From the NCBI RefSeq assembly GCF_051307045.1, contig NZ_CP150452.1:1364001-1428000 (forward strand): a stretch of 64,000 nt of DNA, in the 5' to 3' direction. The position numbers were made by a program, and so were the translations under genes. The stretch comes from Dryocola sp031988645. GTDB taxonomy: Bacteria > Pseudomonadota > Gammaproteobacteria > Enterobacterales > Enterobacteriaceae. Numbering within the stretch: the stretch's first letter is position 1; every line of letters begins with the position of its first letter. Below, piece by piece: positions 7,665 through 16,292 of this stretch. The notes below the pieces were generated by a model that saw only the letters and a list, made by a program, of their open reading frames with translations, ran no database searches and had not been told where the DNA came from.

Positions 7665-9962
7665 ATGAAATGGCTTTGTTCTGTAGGTATCGCGGTTAGC
7701 CTTGCCCTGCAGCCGGCGCTGGCTGAAGAGATGTTTGGCCCCCATCCGCTGACGCCGGAAGCGCGCGATGCGTTCGTCACTGACTTGCTGACCAAAATGA
7801 CCAACGACGAGAAAATCGGCCAGCTGCGTTTAATCAGCGTCGGGCCGGATAACCCGAAAGAAGCCATTCGCGAGATGATCAAAAACGGCCAGGTCGGGGC
7901 GATTTTCAACACCGTGACCCGCCACGATATCCGCATTATGCAAGATCAGGTGATGGATCTCAGCCGCCTGAAAATTCCTCTGTTCTTCGCCTACGACGTG
8001 GTCCACGGCCAGCGCACCGTGTTCCCTATCAGCCTTGGCCTGGCCTCTTCGTTTAACCTGGAAGCGGTGAAAACGGTCGGGCGCATTTCCGCTTATGAAG
8101 CCGCGGACGACGGCCTGAATATGACCTGGGCGCCGATGGTGGACGTGTCCCGCGATCCGCGCTGGGGACGCGTGTCTGAAGGCTTTGGCGAAGATACTTA
8201 TCTGACGTCGATCATGGGCCGCACGATGGTTGAGGCGATGCAGGGCAAAAGCCCGGCGGACCGCTACTCGGTGATGACCAGCGTGAAACACTTCGCGGCC
8301 TATGGCGCGGTTGAAGGGGGCAAAGAGTACAACACCGTGGATATGAGCCCGCAGCGCCTGTTTAACGACTATATGCCTCCGTATAAAGCCGCACTGGATG
8401 CGGGCAGCGGCGGGGTGATGGTGGCGCTGAACTCCATTAACGGTACGCCTGCCTCCTCCAACAGCTGGCTGCTCAAAAACCTGCTGCGTGACGAATGGAA
8501 GTTTAAAGGCATCACCATTTCCGACCACGGCGCGATTAAAGAGCTGATCAAACACGGCGTGGCAAGCGATCCGCAAGATGCGGTGCGCATTGCGTTAAAC
8601 TCCGGCATCAACATGAGCATGAGCGACGAGTTCTACAGCAAGTACCTGCCGGAGCTGGTGAAAAGCGGCGCCGTTCCGCAAGAGGAGCTGGATGACGCCG
8701 CCCGCCATGTGCTGAACGTGAAGTATGACATGGGGCTGTTTAACGATCCGTACAGCCACTTAGGGCCGAAGGAATCCGACCCGGAAGACACCAATGCCGA
8801 AAGCCGTCTGCATCGCAAAGAGGCTCGCGAAGTGGCGCGCGAAAGCCTGGTGCTGCTGAAAAACCGTCTGCAAACGCTGCCGCTGAAAAAGTCCGGCACC
8901 CTTGCCGTGGTAGGTCCGCTGGCGGACAGCAAGCGTGACGTGATGGGCAGCTGGTCTGCGGCGGGCGTGGCAGATCAGACCGTCACCGTCCTGCAGGGCA
9001 TTCAGAACGCCGTGGGCGATCGGGCTAAAATCGTGCACGTTAAAGGCGCGAACGTTACCGACCAGAAAGATATCGTCGATTTCCTGAACCAGTACGAACC
9101 GGCGGTGCAGGTCGATCCGCGCACGCCGAAAGAGATGATCGATGAGGCGGTTAGCGCGGCGAAAAGCTCCGACGTTGTGATCGCCGTCGTCGGCGAGGCG
9201 CAGGGAATGGCCCACGAGGCATCAAGCCGTACCGATCTGGTGCTGCCGCAAAGCCAGCGCGATCTGATTGCCGCGCTGAAGGCGACCGGCAAACCGCTGG
9301 TACTGGTGCTGATGAACGGCCGTCCGCTGGCGCTGGTCAAAGAAGACCAGCAGGCTGATGCGCTGCTTGAGGCCTGGTATGCGGGTACCGAAGGCGGCAA
9401 CGCCATCGCCGACGTGCTGTTTGGCGACTACAACCCGTCCGGCAAGCTGCCGATGTCCTTCCCGCGCTCCGTAGGCCAGATCCCCACCTACTACAGCCAC
9501 CTGAACACCGGTCGTCCGTATAACCCGGAAAAACCAAACAAATACACCTCCCGCTACTTCGATGAGGCCAACGGCCCGCTTTATCCGTTTGGCTACGGGT
9601 TGAGCTATACCACCTTTACCGTCTCCGACGTGAAAATGTCTGCGCCATCCATGACGCGCGACGGCAAGGTGGAGGCTTCGGTAGAAGTGAAAAACACCGG
9701 CGATCGCGAAGGCGAAACCGTGGTGCAGATGTATCTGCAGGACGTTACGGCGTCAATGAGCCGTCCGATTAAGGAGCTGAAAGGCTTTAAGAAAGTGATG
9801 CTCAAGCCGGGCGAAACCCAGACCGTCAGCTTCCCGATTGATATCGAAGGGCTGAAATTCTGGAATGCCGAAATGCGCTACGACGCCGAGCCGGGTAAAT
9901 TTAACGTCTTTGTCGGCCTCGATTCCGCCCGCGTCAAGCGCGGCGAGTTTGAACTGAAATAA
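7665..9962 (+). CDS. bglX: Periplasmic beta-glucosidase BglX
   Basis: A 765-residue glycoside hydrolase family 3 enzyme, the same length as E. coli BglX. It has a signal peptide (about residues 1-20, ending ALA), an N-terminal GH3 barrel with KHFAAYGA, and the nucleophile Asp287 in S286-D-H-G. The GH3 C-terminal domain (GEAQGMAHEASSR) and a fibronectin-III-like tail (FGYGLSYTTF onwards) follow. It hydrolyses beta-glucosides in the periplasm. ATG 7665 is chosen over the earlier in-frame start at 7596 because it opens the signal peptide. Confidence 0.96.
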   Translation: MKWLCSVGIAVSLALQPALAEEMFGPHPLTPEARDAFVTDLLTKMTNDEKIGQLRLISVGPDNPKEAIREMIKNGQVGAIFNTVTRHDIRIMQDQVMDLSRLKIPLFFAYDVVHGQRTVFPISLGLASSFNLEAVKTVGRISAYEAADDGLNMTWAPMVDVSRDPRWGRVSEGFGEDTYLTSIMGRTMVEAMQGKSPADRYSVMTSVKHFAAYGAVEGGKEYNTVDMSPQRLFNDYMPPYKAALDAGSGGVMVALNSINGTPASSNSWLLKNLLRDEWKFKGITISDHGAIKELIKHGVASDPQDAVRIALNSGINMSMSDEFYSKYLPELVKSGAVPQEELDDAARHVLNVKYDMGLFNDPYSHLGPKESDPEDTNAESRLHRKEAREVARESLVLLKNRLQTLPLKKSGTLAVVGPLADSKRDVMGSWSAAGVADQTVTVLQGIQNAVGDRAKIVHVKGANVTDQKDIVDFLNQYEPAVQVDPRTPKEMIDEAVSAAKSSDVVIAVVGEAQGMAHEASSRTDLVLPQSQRDLIAALKATGKPLVLVLMNGRPLALVKEDQQADALLEAWYAGTEGGNAIADVLFGDYNPSGKLPMSFPRSVGQIPTYYSHLNTGRPYNPEKPNKYTSRYFDEANGPLYPFGYGLSYTTFTVSDVKMSAPSMTRDGKVEASVEVKNTGDREGETVVQMYLQDVTASMSRPIKELKGFKKVMLKPGETQTVSFPIDIEGLKFWNAEMRYDAEPGKFNVFVGLDSARVKRGEFELK

Positions 9963-9974
9963 TATTCTCAGCCT

Positions 9975-10004
9975 AAAGAGCCGGATTTCCGGCTCTTTTT
10001 TTAT
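9975..10004 (+). terminator. bglX rho-independent terminator
   Basis: Stem AAAGAGCCGG (9975-9984) / CCGGCTCTTT (9989-9998) with loop ATTT, running into a long T-tract. It lies 13 bases after the bglX stop. Confidence 0.9.
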
Positions 10005-10096
10005 TCTTCCCCTCTCGTTTACCCAAGGCTGCAAAACTCAGCTAAACTCTTGTGACTCCCTGATTTTTAAGCAAAGAACAACAATGAGGAATCACC

Positions 10097-11008
10097 ATGA
10101 ATTTATCAGCGCGTTGGGGCGTGGCAGGATTACTGATGCTCGCGGCGGGGGCACAGGCGGCCGAGCCGGTAAAGGTTGGCTCTAAAATTGATACCGAAGG
10201 CTCTTTACTGGGCAATATCATTTTACAGGTGCTCGAAAGCCACGGCGTAAAAACCGTCAATAAAGTGCAGCTGGGCACCACGCCCGTAGTACGCGGCGCC
10301 ATCACCTCGGGCGAGCTGGATATCTATCCGGAGTACACCGGCAACGGCGCCTTCTTCTTTAAAGATGACAACGATCCGGTGTGGAAAAACGCGCAAAAGG
10401 GCTATGACAAGGTGAAGCAGCTGGATGCGGAGAAAAACAAGCTTGTATGGCTGACGCCGGCGCCTGCGAACAACACCTGGACCATCGCGGTTCGCAAAGA
10501 TCTGGCGGAAAAAAACAAGCTCGCCTCTCTTGAGGATCTCAGCGCATACCTGAAAAAAGGCGGCGAGTTTAAGCTTGCGGCCTCCGCTGAATTTATCGAG
10601 CGTCCGGACGCGCTGCCGGCTTTTGAAAAGGCCTACGGCTTTAATCTGGATCAAAAACAGCTGCTTTCGCTGGCGGGCGGCGACACGGCGGTAACCATCA
10701 AAGCGGCGGCCCAGCAAACCTCGGGCGTAAACGCGGCGATGGCTTACGGTACCGACGGCCCGGTGGCGGCTCTCGGCCTGCAGACGCTGAGCGATCCGAA
10801 AGGCGTGCAGCCGATTTACGCCCCTGCGCCGGTGGTGCGCGAGGCGGTGCTGAAAGCCTATCCGCAGCTGGACGAATGGCTAAAACCTGTCTTTGCGTCG
10901 CTGGATGAGAAAACCCTGCAGCAGCTGAACGCCAGCATTGCGGTGGAAGGGCTGGACGCGAAAAAGGTGGCGGCTGATTACCTGAAACAAAAAGGCTTTG
11001 TTAAGTAA
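10097..11008 (+). CDS. osmF: Osmoprotectant ABC importer substrate-binding protein OsmF
   Basis: A 303-residue periplasmic binding protein of the OpuAC/ProX class. The signal peptide ends near residue 21 (GAQA-AE). Family segments are KIDTEGSLLGNIILQVLE, GELDIYPEYTGNGA and the late YAPAPVVRE. It is the first gene of osmF-yehY-yehX-yehW. In E. coli this system is osmotically and RpoS-induced and binds glycine betaine with low affinity, so its true ligand is uncertain. A hairpin at 11074-11099 separates it from the permease gene, a common way to keep binding protein in excess. Confidence 0.92.
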   Translation: MNLSARWGVAGLLMLAAGAQAAEPVKVGSKIDTEGSLLGNIILQVLESHGVKTVNKVQLGTTPVVRGAITSGELDIYPEYTGNGAFFFKDDNDPVWKNAQKGYDKVKQLDAEKNKLVWLTPAPANNTWTIAVRKDLAEKNKLASLEDLSAYLKKGGEFKLAASAEFIERPDALPAFEKAYGFNLDQKQLLSLAGGDTAVTIKAAAQQTSGVNAAMAYGTDGPVAALGLQTLSDPKGVQPIYAPAPVVREAVLKAYPQLDEWLKPVFASLDEKTLQQLNASIAVEGLDAKKVAADYLKQKGFVK

Positions 11009-11073
11009 GCGCGGTCAACCCGGGCGGTGGATGGCGCATGCGCTTCTCCCCCCCGCGAAGATAAGTTCCGTAG

Positions 11074-11099
11074 GTCGGGCGAGCGCCGCGCCGCCCGAC
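11074..11099. repeat. REP-like hairpin between osmF and yehY
   Basis: Arms GTCGGGCG (11074-11081) and CGCCCGAC (11092-11099) around AGCGCCGCGC. It resembles the GTCGGG...CCCGAC REP units of Enterobacter/Klebsiella relatives. Its place inside the operon after the binding-protein gene suggests mRNA stabilisation or partial termination. Confidence 0.6.
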
Positions 11100-11119
11100 A
11101 ATAACGACAGGACGTACGT

Positions 11120-12277
11120 TTGTTGAAGATCCATAACCGAGTACTGCTGCTGCTGGTGCTTTTGCTGGCGGCGGCGGGCGGATTGCTGCCTTTTATTAAT
11201 CACGCCGCAAACCGGCTGGTATCGGGGGAACCCCTGGCGCTGAGCCAGTTACCTGATCATGCGTTTTTACTGCTCGCCCTCCCTACGCTCGTCCTTGCCG
11301 GTCTGACCTTGACCCCCACGCGTCGGCTCCCGCTTTTTCTGACGCTGCTTGTCGGCGAAGCGATGTTTATCGCCGCGCTGGTCGTGATGGGCAAAACGGC
11401 GGAGTATTTCGCCCGGGAAGGAAGCATGGTCGCCCGCACCTCGCCCGGCGGCGGCCTGTGGCTGACGCTTGCGCTCTGCCTGCTCATCTGCGCCGATGCG
11501 ATTAATCGTCTGACCCCGAAAGCGCTCTGGCGTCTGCTGCTTAATCTGCAAATCTGGATAGTGCCCGTTGCCCTGCTGCTGGGCGGCTTCTTCTCGGAGC
11601 TGTCTTTACTTAAGGAGTACGCCAACCGGCAGGACGTTTTCGACGACGCCTTAAGCCGCCATCTGCTTCTGCTGGCCGGGACGCTTGTTCCGGCGCTGCT
11701 AATTGGCGTGCCGCTCGGCGTGTTGTGCTATCAGCGTCCCGCCTGGCAATCCTCGGTATTTTCCGTGCTTAACGTGATTCAGACCGTTCCCTCCGTGGCG
11801 CTTTTCGGCCTGCTGATCGCGCCGCTGGCGGGCCTTGCGAAATTATTTCCCTGGCTTGGCGCGCTGGGCGTAAGCGGCATTGGCATGACGCCCGCGCTTA
11901 TCGCGCTGGTGCTTTACGCTTTGCTGCCGCTGGTGCGCGGCGTTGTCGCAGGCCTGCAGCAGATCCCGCGTAATATTATTGAAAGCGCCGAAGGGATGGG
12001 CATGTCGCGGCGGCAGATATTCTGGCGGGCCGAAGTGCCCCTGGCGACGCCCGTTCTGCTGCGCAGCCTGCGCGTGGTTTGCGTACAGACTATAGGCATG
12101 GCGGTTATCGCCGCGCTCATCGGCGCCGGAGGTTTTGGCGCGATCATCTTCCAGGGGCTGCTGAGCAGCGCGCTGGACCTGGTGCTGCTGGGGGTGATCC
12201 CGGTGATTGCGCTGGCCGTGATGCTGGATGCGCTTTTTAAACTGTTAATCTCATTGCTTGAGGCGAAACGGCCATGA
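11120..12277 (+). CDS. yehY: ABC importer permease YehY
   Basis: A 385-residue inner-membrane permease, the same length as E. coli YehY. The N-terminal half has several hydrophobic helices. The C-terminal half is a BPD-transport (MetI-like) domain with VIQTVPSVALFGLL, a LPLVRGV--GL EAA-loop region, and a GMAVIAALIGAGGFG helix. The start appears to be TTG (11120; a second TTG follows at 11123), since no ATG gives the conserved N-terminus. The stop overlaps yehX by ATGA at 12274, implying translational coupling. Confidence 0.88.
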   Translation: MLKIHNRVLLLLVLLLAAAGGLLPFINHAANRLVSGEPLALSQLPDHAFLLLALPTLVLAGLTLTPTRRLPLFLTLLVGEAMFIAALVVMGKTAEYFAREGSMVARTSPGGGLWLTLALCLLICADAINRLTPKALWRLLLNLQIWIVPVALLLGGFFSELSLLKEYANRQDVFDDALSRHLLLLAGTLVPALLIGVPLGVLCYQRPAWQSSVFSVLNVIQTVPSVALFGLLIAPLAGLAKLFPWLGALGVSGIGMTPALIALVLYALLPLVRGVVAGLQQIPRNIIESAEGMGMSRRQIFWRAEVPLATPVLLRSLRVVCVQTIGMAVIAALIGAGGFGAIIFQGLLSSALDLVLLGVIPVIALAVMLDALFKLLISLLEAKRP

Positions 12278-13218
12278 TCGAATTTGACCATGTCAGTAAA
12301 TACTTCCAGGGGGAAGCGGCGGTCAAAGATCTGTCGTTGACCATCCGGGAAGGGGAGTTCACGGTGCTGATCGGCACCTCCGGCTCGGGAAAATCCACCA
12401 CCCTGAAAATGATTAACCGGCTGGTGGAGCACGACGAAGGACGAATTCGCTTCGCCGGCGAGGAAATCCGTAATTTTGACGCCAAAGCGTTGCGCCGCCG
12501 TATGGGATACGCGATTCAGTCCATCGGCCTGTTTCCCCACTGGAACGTGGCGCAGAATATCGCCACCGTGCCGCAACTGCTGAAATGGCCGAAGGCGAAG
12601 ATCGACGCGCGCATTGATGAGCTGCTGGATTTGCTCGGCCTTGAGGCCGCGCAATTTCGCGAGCGCTACCCGCATCAGCTTTCCGGCGGGCAGCAGCAGC
12701 GGGTCGGCGTGGCGCGCGCGCTGGCGGCCGACCCGGAAGTTCTGCTGATGGACGAGCCCTTCGGCGCGCTCGATCCTGTCACCCGCGCGGCGCTCCAGCA
12801 GGAAATTGTGCGCATTCATAATTTGCTGGGGCGCACCATCGTGCTGGTTACCCACGACATTGAAGAGGCGCTACGGCTGGCGGATCGCATCGTTCTTATG
12901 GACGGCGGGCGGATTGTTCAGCAGGGAACGCCGCTGGCGTTGCTGACTAACCCGGCCAATGAGTTTGCGCGGGATTTCTTTGGCCGCAGCGAGCTTGGCC
13001 TGCGGCTGCTGTCGTTAAGACAGGTTGCCAACAGCCTGCGCGCCGACGAACGTATCGAAGGCGAACCTATTAAGGCCGATCTTAGCCTGCGCGAGGCGCT
13101 GTCGCTGTTTGTTGACCGGCAGTGCCAGCAGCTACCGGTGGTTGATGAACAGGGCGCGCCGTGCGGCGTGCTGCATTTCAGCGATCTGGTGCGGGGTGAG
13201 CATGCGTCTGGTCTTTGA
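12274..13218 (+). CDS. yehX: ABC importer ATPase YehX
   Basis: A 314-residue ATP-binding subunit of the OpuA/ProV class. Walker A GTSGSGKST is at 34-42, the signature LSGGQQQRVGVARAL follows near residue 140, and Walker B is VLLMDEPFGALDP. A C-terminal CBS-like region ends with LPVVDEQGAPCGVL. It energises uptake of the compatible solute bound by OsmF through YehY/YehW. It overlaps yehY by 4 bases and yehW by 17 bases. Confidence 0.93.
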   Translation: MIEFDHVSKYFQGEAAVKDLSLTIREGEFTVLIGTSGSGKSTTLKMINRLVEHDEGRIRFAGEEIRNFDAKALRRRMGYAIQSIGLFPHWNVAQNIATVPQLLKWPKAKIDARIDELLDLLGLEAAQFRERYPHQLSGGQQQRVGVARALAADPEVLLMDEPFGALDPVTRAALQQEIVRIHNLLGRTIVLVTHDIEEALRLADRIVLMDGGRIVQQGTPLALLTNPANEFARDFFGRSELGLRLLSLRQVANSLRADERIEGEPIKADLSLREALSLFVDRQCQQLPVVDEQGAPCGVLHFSDLVRGEHASGL

Positions 13219-13933
13219 TCCGCTGCTGTGGCTGCTGGCGCTGTTTATCGCGCTGCTTTTTTTGATGCCCTATAGCGGCCCGCTGTTTAGCTGGCTGTTC
13301 CCGGAGCTTGCAAGGCCGATATATCAGCAGGACAGCTTTACGTCTCTGGCGCTGGCCCACCTGACGCTGGTGGCGGTTTCAAGCCTCGTGGCGATAGTTA
13401 TCGGCGTGGGGCTGGGCATCGCCGTAACGCGTCCGGCGGGGCTGGAGTTTCGCTCGCTGGTGGAAACCATCACCGCCGCAGGCCAGACCTTTCCGCCCGT
13501 TGCCGTGCTGGCGATTGCCGTGCCGGTTATGGGCTTCGGGCAGCAGCCCGCGATTATCGCGCTGGTGCTTTACGGCCTGCTGCCCATTTTGCAGGGCACC
13601 CTTGCCGGCATCGGCGCGGTGCCGCAAGCCACGCGTGAAATTGCCTTAGGGGCGGGAATGAGCCGCTGGCAGGCGCTGCGCAAAGTTGAGCTGCCGCTGG
13701 CGGCCCCGGTGATCCTGGCGGGGGTGAGAACTTCGGTGATTATTAATATCGGCACGGCGACCATCGCCTCAACGGTAGGCGCCAGCACGCTCGGCTCGCC
13801 GATAATCATCGGCCTGAGCGGCTTTAATACCGCCTATGTGATTCAGGGGGCCATCCTGGTGGCGCTGGCGGCGATAGTCACCGACCGCCTGTTTGAACGC
13901 CTGTTACGCTATATCACGCGCCATGAAGGATAA
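13202..13933 (+). CDS. yehW: ABC importer permease YehW
   Basis: A 243-residue inner-membrane permease, the same length as E. coli YehW. It has ITAAGQTFPPVAVLAIAVPV, a LPLAAPVILAGVRTSV EAA-type loop, and GTATIASTVGASTLG as in MetI-like permeases. ATG 13202 lies within the end of yehX; the upstream part of the same open frame is a shadow of yehX. The last 20 bases overlap the antisense yohO gene. Confidence 0.92.
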   Translation: MRLVFDPLLWLLALFIALLFLMPYSGPLFSWLFPELARPIYQQDSFTSLALAHLTLVAVSSLVAIVIGVGLGIAVTRPAGLEFRSLVETITAAGQTFPPVAVLAIAVPVMGFGQQPAIIALVLYGLLPILQGTLAGIGAVPQATREIALGAGMSRWQALRKVELPLAAPVILAGVRTSVIINIGTATIASTVGASTLGSPIIIGLSGFNTAYVIQGAILVALAAIVTDRLFERLLRYITRHEG

Positions 13934-14021
13934 CGATATAGCCTACCAGCATCAGGCCGCTGATTCCGCCGATGGCCATCACCAGCATGCCGCCGACGAC
14001 GGCAATTTTAGATAATTTCAT
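13914..14021 (-). CDS. yohO: Small membrane protein YohO
   Basis: A 35-codon ORF starting at 14021. The peptide begins MKLSKIAVVGGMLVMAIGG and continues ISGLMLVGYIVILHGA. It aligns without gaps to the 35-residue E. coli YohO (shared MAIGGI-G-ML-GY-IL core). One transmembrane helix is predicted. Its position between yehW and mlrA matches E. coli, and its 3' end overlaps yehW antisense. Function is unknown. Confidence 0.85.
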   Translation of the reverse strand: MKLSKIAVVGGMLVMAIGGISGLMLVGYIVILHGA

Positions 14022-14089
14022 GTTTCGCTCCCAATGTTACGGGGGCGATTATAAGACGAAGCAGGCTTGTTAATGAACCTTTAAATGCC

Positions 14090-14848
14090 TTATGCGCCGC
14101 GGGAGGCTTCGCGGCCGTCGCCGTTGAGCGGAAAAATGGGCAGCCCGGCGCAGCGCCACTGCTCCAGCTGATTAAGCTGCTGATCGGTCGGCGTTTCGCC
14201 GCACCACACCAGAATCGTTTGCTGCGGGAAGAGTTCGGGACGCACGCAGGTGAGCGAGTGGGCCAGAATATCGACGCGCCAGCCTTGTTGAACCGCCATC
14301 CAGGCCGCCATCCACAAACGCGTGGTGTCCGGCGTGTTCCAGCCTATCAGCAGCGCATCTTTGCCGCTGTGTTTGCGCGCCGAGGCGAGGCACTGCGCAA
14401 TATAGCTAATCAGAACACCATCGAGCAGCCCGAGCAGCGTATTGAGCGTAATCTGCTGGCATTGCAGGCGGCGACGCAGCGGGATGTAGAGCTGCATGAC
14501 AAGCGTTTCGGCGGGATAATCGCGCCCCATATCGGCCACCCAGGCGCGTAGCCGGTTGGGATTGCCGCCCTGCAGATGGCGCAGCAATATTTCCTGCCGC
14601 TCGCGCCAGCCCGTATCCAGATCCTTCTCTTCGCCGCTGAGCAGCGCTTTGACCTTGCTGACCTGGACGCCATTTTCAATCCAGCGTTTTATCTCGCGGA
14701 TACGATCGATATCGGCATCGTCAAACAGGCGATGCCCGCCGTCGGTACGTTGTGGTTTAAGGAGTCCGTAGCGCCTTTGCCAGGCACGCAGCGTCACGGG
14801 ATTAATATCGCAGAGCGCAGCCACTTCGCCGATGGAATAAAGCGCCAT
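14090..14848 (-). CDS. mlrA: MerR-family regulator MlrA (curli/biofilm activator)
   Basis: A 252-residue protein. The N-terminal MerR HTH spans YSIGEVAALCDINPVTLRAWQRRYGLLKPQRTDGGHRLF (about residues 4-42). The rest resembles the degenerate B12-binding-like domain of MlrA. In E. coli MlrA acts with RpoS and the c-di-GMP enzymes YciR/YdaM to activate csgD, and so curli and cellulose. It is slightly longer than the 243-residue E. coli form at the C-terminus. It is the last gene of the yoh/yeh block before the gene-order break. Confidence 0.9.
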   Translation of the reverse strand: MALYSIGEVAALCDINPVTLRAWQRRYGLLKPQRTDGGHRLFDDADIDRIREIKRWIENGVQVSKVKALLSGEEKDLDTGWRERQEILLRHLQGGNPNRLRAWVADMGRDYPAETLVMQLYIPLRRRLQCQQITLNTLLGLLDGVLISYIAQCLASARKHSGKDALLIGWNTPDTTRLWMAAWMAVQQGWRVDILAHSLTCVRPELFPQQTILVWCGETPTDQQLNQLEQWRCAGLPIFPLNGDGREASRGA

Positions 14849-15001
14849 GATGTCCCCAAAGCCAGTCTTAAAGTCCCCGTATAACTGTAGACAGTGCGCC
14901 TGACTGTGGGAAGTTTTGCTGATTTTTTTTGAACAATTCTGCAGGGGGGATTTTTCGGACAGGGCAGGGCGCCGCCGCGCCCCGCCCGAAAAGCGGCCGG
15001 A

Positions 15002-16126
15002 TCAGCCTTCGAAATACCAGTAACCCTGGTTTACCAGGCCGGTCAGCTCTGCCATAAAGACTTCGTCCTGCAGCGCCGAACCCAGCTCCTGCCGGCCGAT
15101 TGTCGTATACCGGCAAAGCGCGTCGGCGGCGTTCAGGTTCGCCGCGGCGAGCGGCTCGCTGTTGACGAAGAAGCTGTCGCCAACGTTCAGTACGCGCAGG
15201 CCGTTCAGGCGGGTCAGGCTATCGCCCTGCATCAGGGCATCGCGAATTTCCGCCGGCTCATAGGGCGGCTCGGCAGGGGCGATATCCAGCTCGTGTCGCG
15301 GCGTCGTGGCGAAGCGTCCGAACCACTGCCTGAAATCCTCCGGCTGGTTAATCATCTCCATCATCATGCCGCGCAGGCGGTCAAGCTCGTAGTCTTCCAC
15401 TTTGCCCGGATGATCGCGCAGGGTTAAATCAGGGTCGCTGTAATGCTCGTTGCCCAGATCGTTTTCCAGCGCGTAGTCGGCGAAGCTGCTGATTAAGTCG
15501 CGGCCGTTTGGCCCGCGGAAACCAACGGAGTAGTTAAGGGCGGTTTCATGGGTAAAGCCGTCGTGAGGGAAGCCCGGCGGGATATACAAAATGTCGCCCG
15601 GCGCAAGATCTTCATCGATGATCGGCGTAAAGGGATCGACGTGCAACAGCGCCGGATGCGGGCAGAACTGACGCATCGGCAGCTTATCGCCCACGCGCCA
15701 GCGGCGGCTGCCCATGCCCTGGATAATAAACACATCGTACTGGTCGATATGCGGCCCAACGCCGCCGCCCGGCACGGAGAAGGAGATCATCAGATCGTCC
15801 AGACGCCAGTCCGGCAGCACGCGGAAAGGGCGTACTAATTCGGCAGACGGCTCATGCCAGTGGTTGACGGCCTGCGCCAGCAGCGACCAGCCCTTTTCGC
15901 CCAGGTTATCGAAATCCGCAAAGGGCCCGTTGCTGGCGTGCCACTGCCCGTCTGCGCTATGGCTGACCAGGCGGCTGTCCACTTCGGGCTCCATGGCCAG
16001 GCCTGCCAGTTCATCCGGCGTAATAGGATCGACAAAACCCGGGAACGCCTGCTTTAAGACAACCGGCTTCTTTTGCCAGTATTTTTCCAGAAATTCTTGC
16101 CAGTCGAGGGCGAGTTGATAAGCCAT
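15002..16126 (-). CDS. roxA: Ribosomal protein uL16 arginine 3-hydroxylase RoxA (YcfD)
   Basis: A 374-residue JmjC/cupin oxygenase using Fe(II) and 2-oxoglutarate to hydroxylate an arginine of ribosomal protein L16. The iron ligands are in GPHIDQYD (HxD near 125-127) with the distal His in PPGFPHDG near 187. The N-terminal two thirds match E. coli YcfD very closely, while the C-terminal winged-helix part is more divergent. In E. coli the gene lies near phoPQ; here it sits between mlrA and dinG, marking a rearrangement. Confidence 0.85.
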   Translation of the reverse strand: MAYQLALDWQEFLEKYWQKKPVVLKQAFPGFVDPITPDELAGLAMEPEVDSRLVSHSADGQWHASNGPFADFDNLGEKGWSLLAQAVNHWHEPSAELVRPFRVLPDWRLDDLMISFSVPGGGVGPHIDQYDVFIIQGMGSRRWRVGDKLPMRQFCPHPALLHVDPFTPIIDEDLAPGDILYIPPGFPHDGFTHETALNYSVGFRGPNGRDLISSFADYALENDLGNEHYSDPDLTLRDHPGKVEDYELDRLRGMMMEMINQPEDFRQWFGRFATTPRHELDIAPAEPPYEPAEIRDALMQGDSLTRLNGLRVLNVGDSFFVNSEPLAAANLNAADALCRYTTIGRQELGSALQDEVFMAELTGLVNQGYWYFEG

Positions 16127-16260
16127 AGTTTTGTACCAGTGGGAAGAGAGACGGGTGATTATAGGGAGAGGCCGCGCGCCGCCGCTTTGTCATTGGTCAA
16201 GGCCGGGTGGATGACTTAAAAACAAAAAATAATGCCGTCCGCGGATGAAAAGTGGGACAA

Positions 16261-16280
16261 TAGTGGCTGTTTATACAGTA
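16261..16280. promoter_or_regulatory. LexA-like SOS box upstream of dinG
   Basis: TAGTGGCTGTTTATACAGTA ends 12 bases before the dinG start. As I recall the E. coli dinG operator, it differs by one base. The right half CAG is consensus; the left half is degenerate (GTG for CTG), as also in E. coli. LexA control is inferred from this similarity and position. Confidence 0.75.
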
Positions 16281-16292
16281 GAAGTGGTGCTC

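Noticed and set aside
11914..12855. 313-codon minus-strand frame opposite yehY/yehX
   Set aside because: Overlaps two clearly conserved ABC genes; no motif, no ribosome site.
16267..16278. CTGT-TTAT-ACAG as a stand-alone LexA site
   Set aside because: The spacing is four bases, not eight; the real match is the longer GTG-N10-CAG alignment of the same segment.
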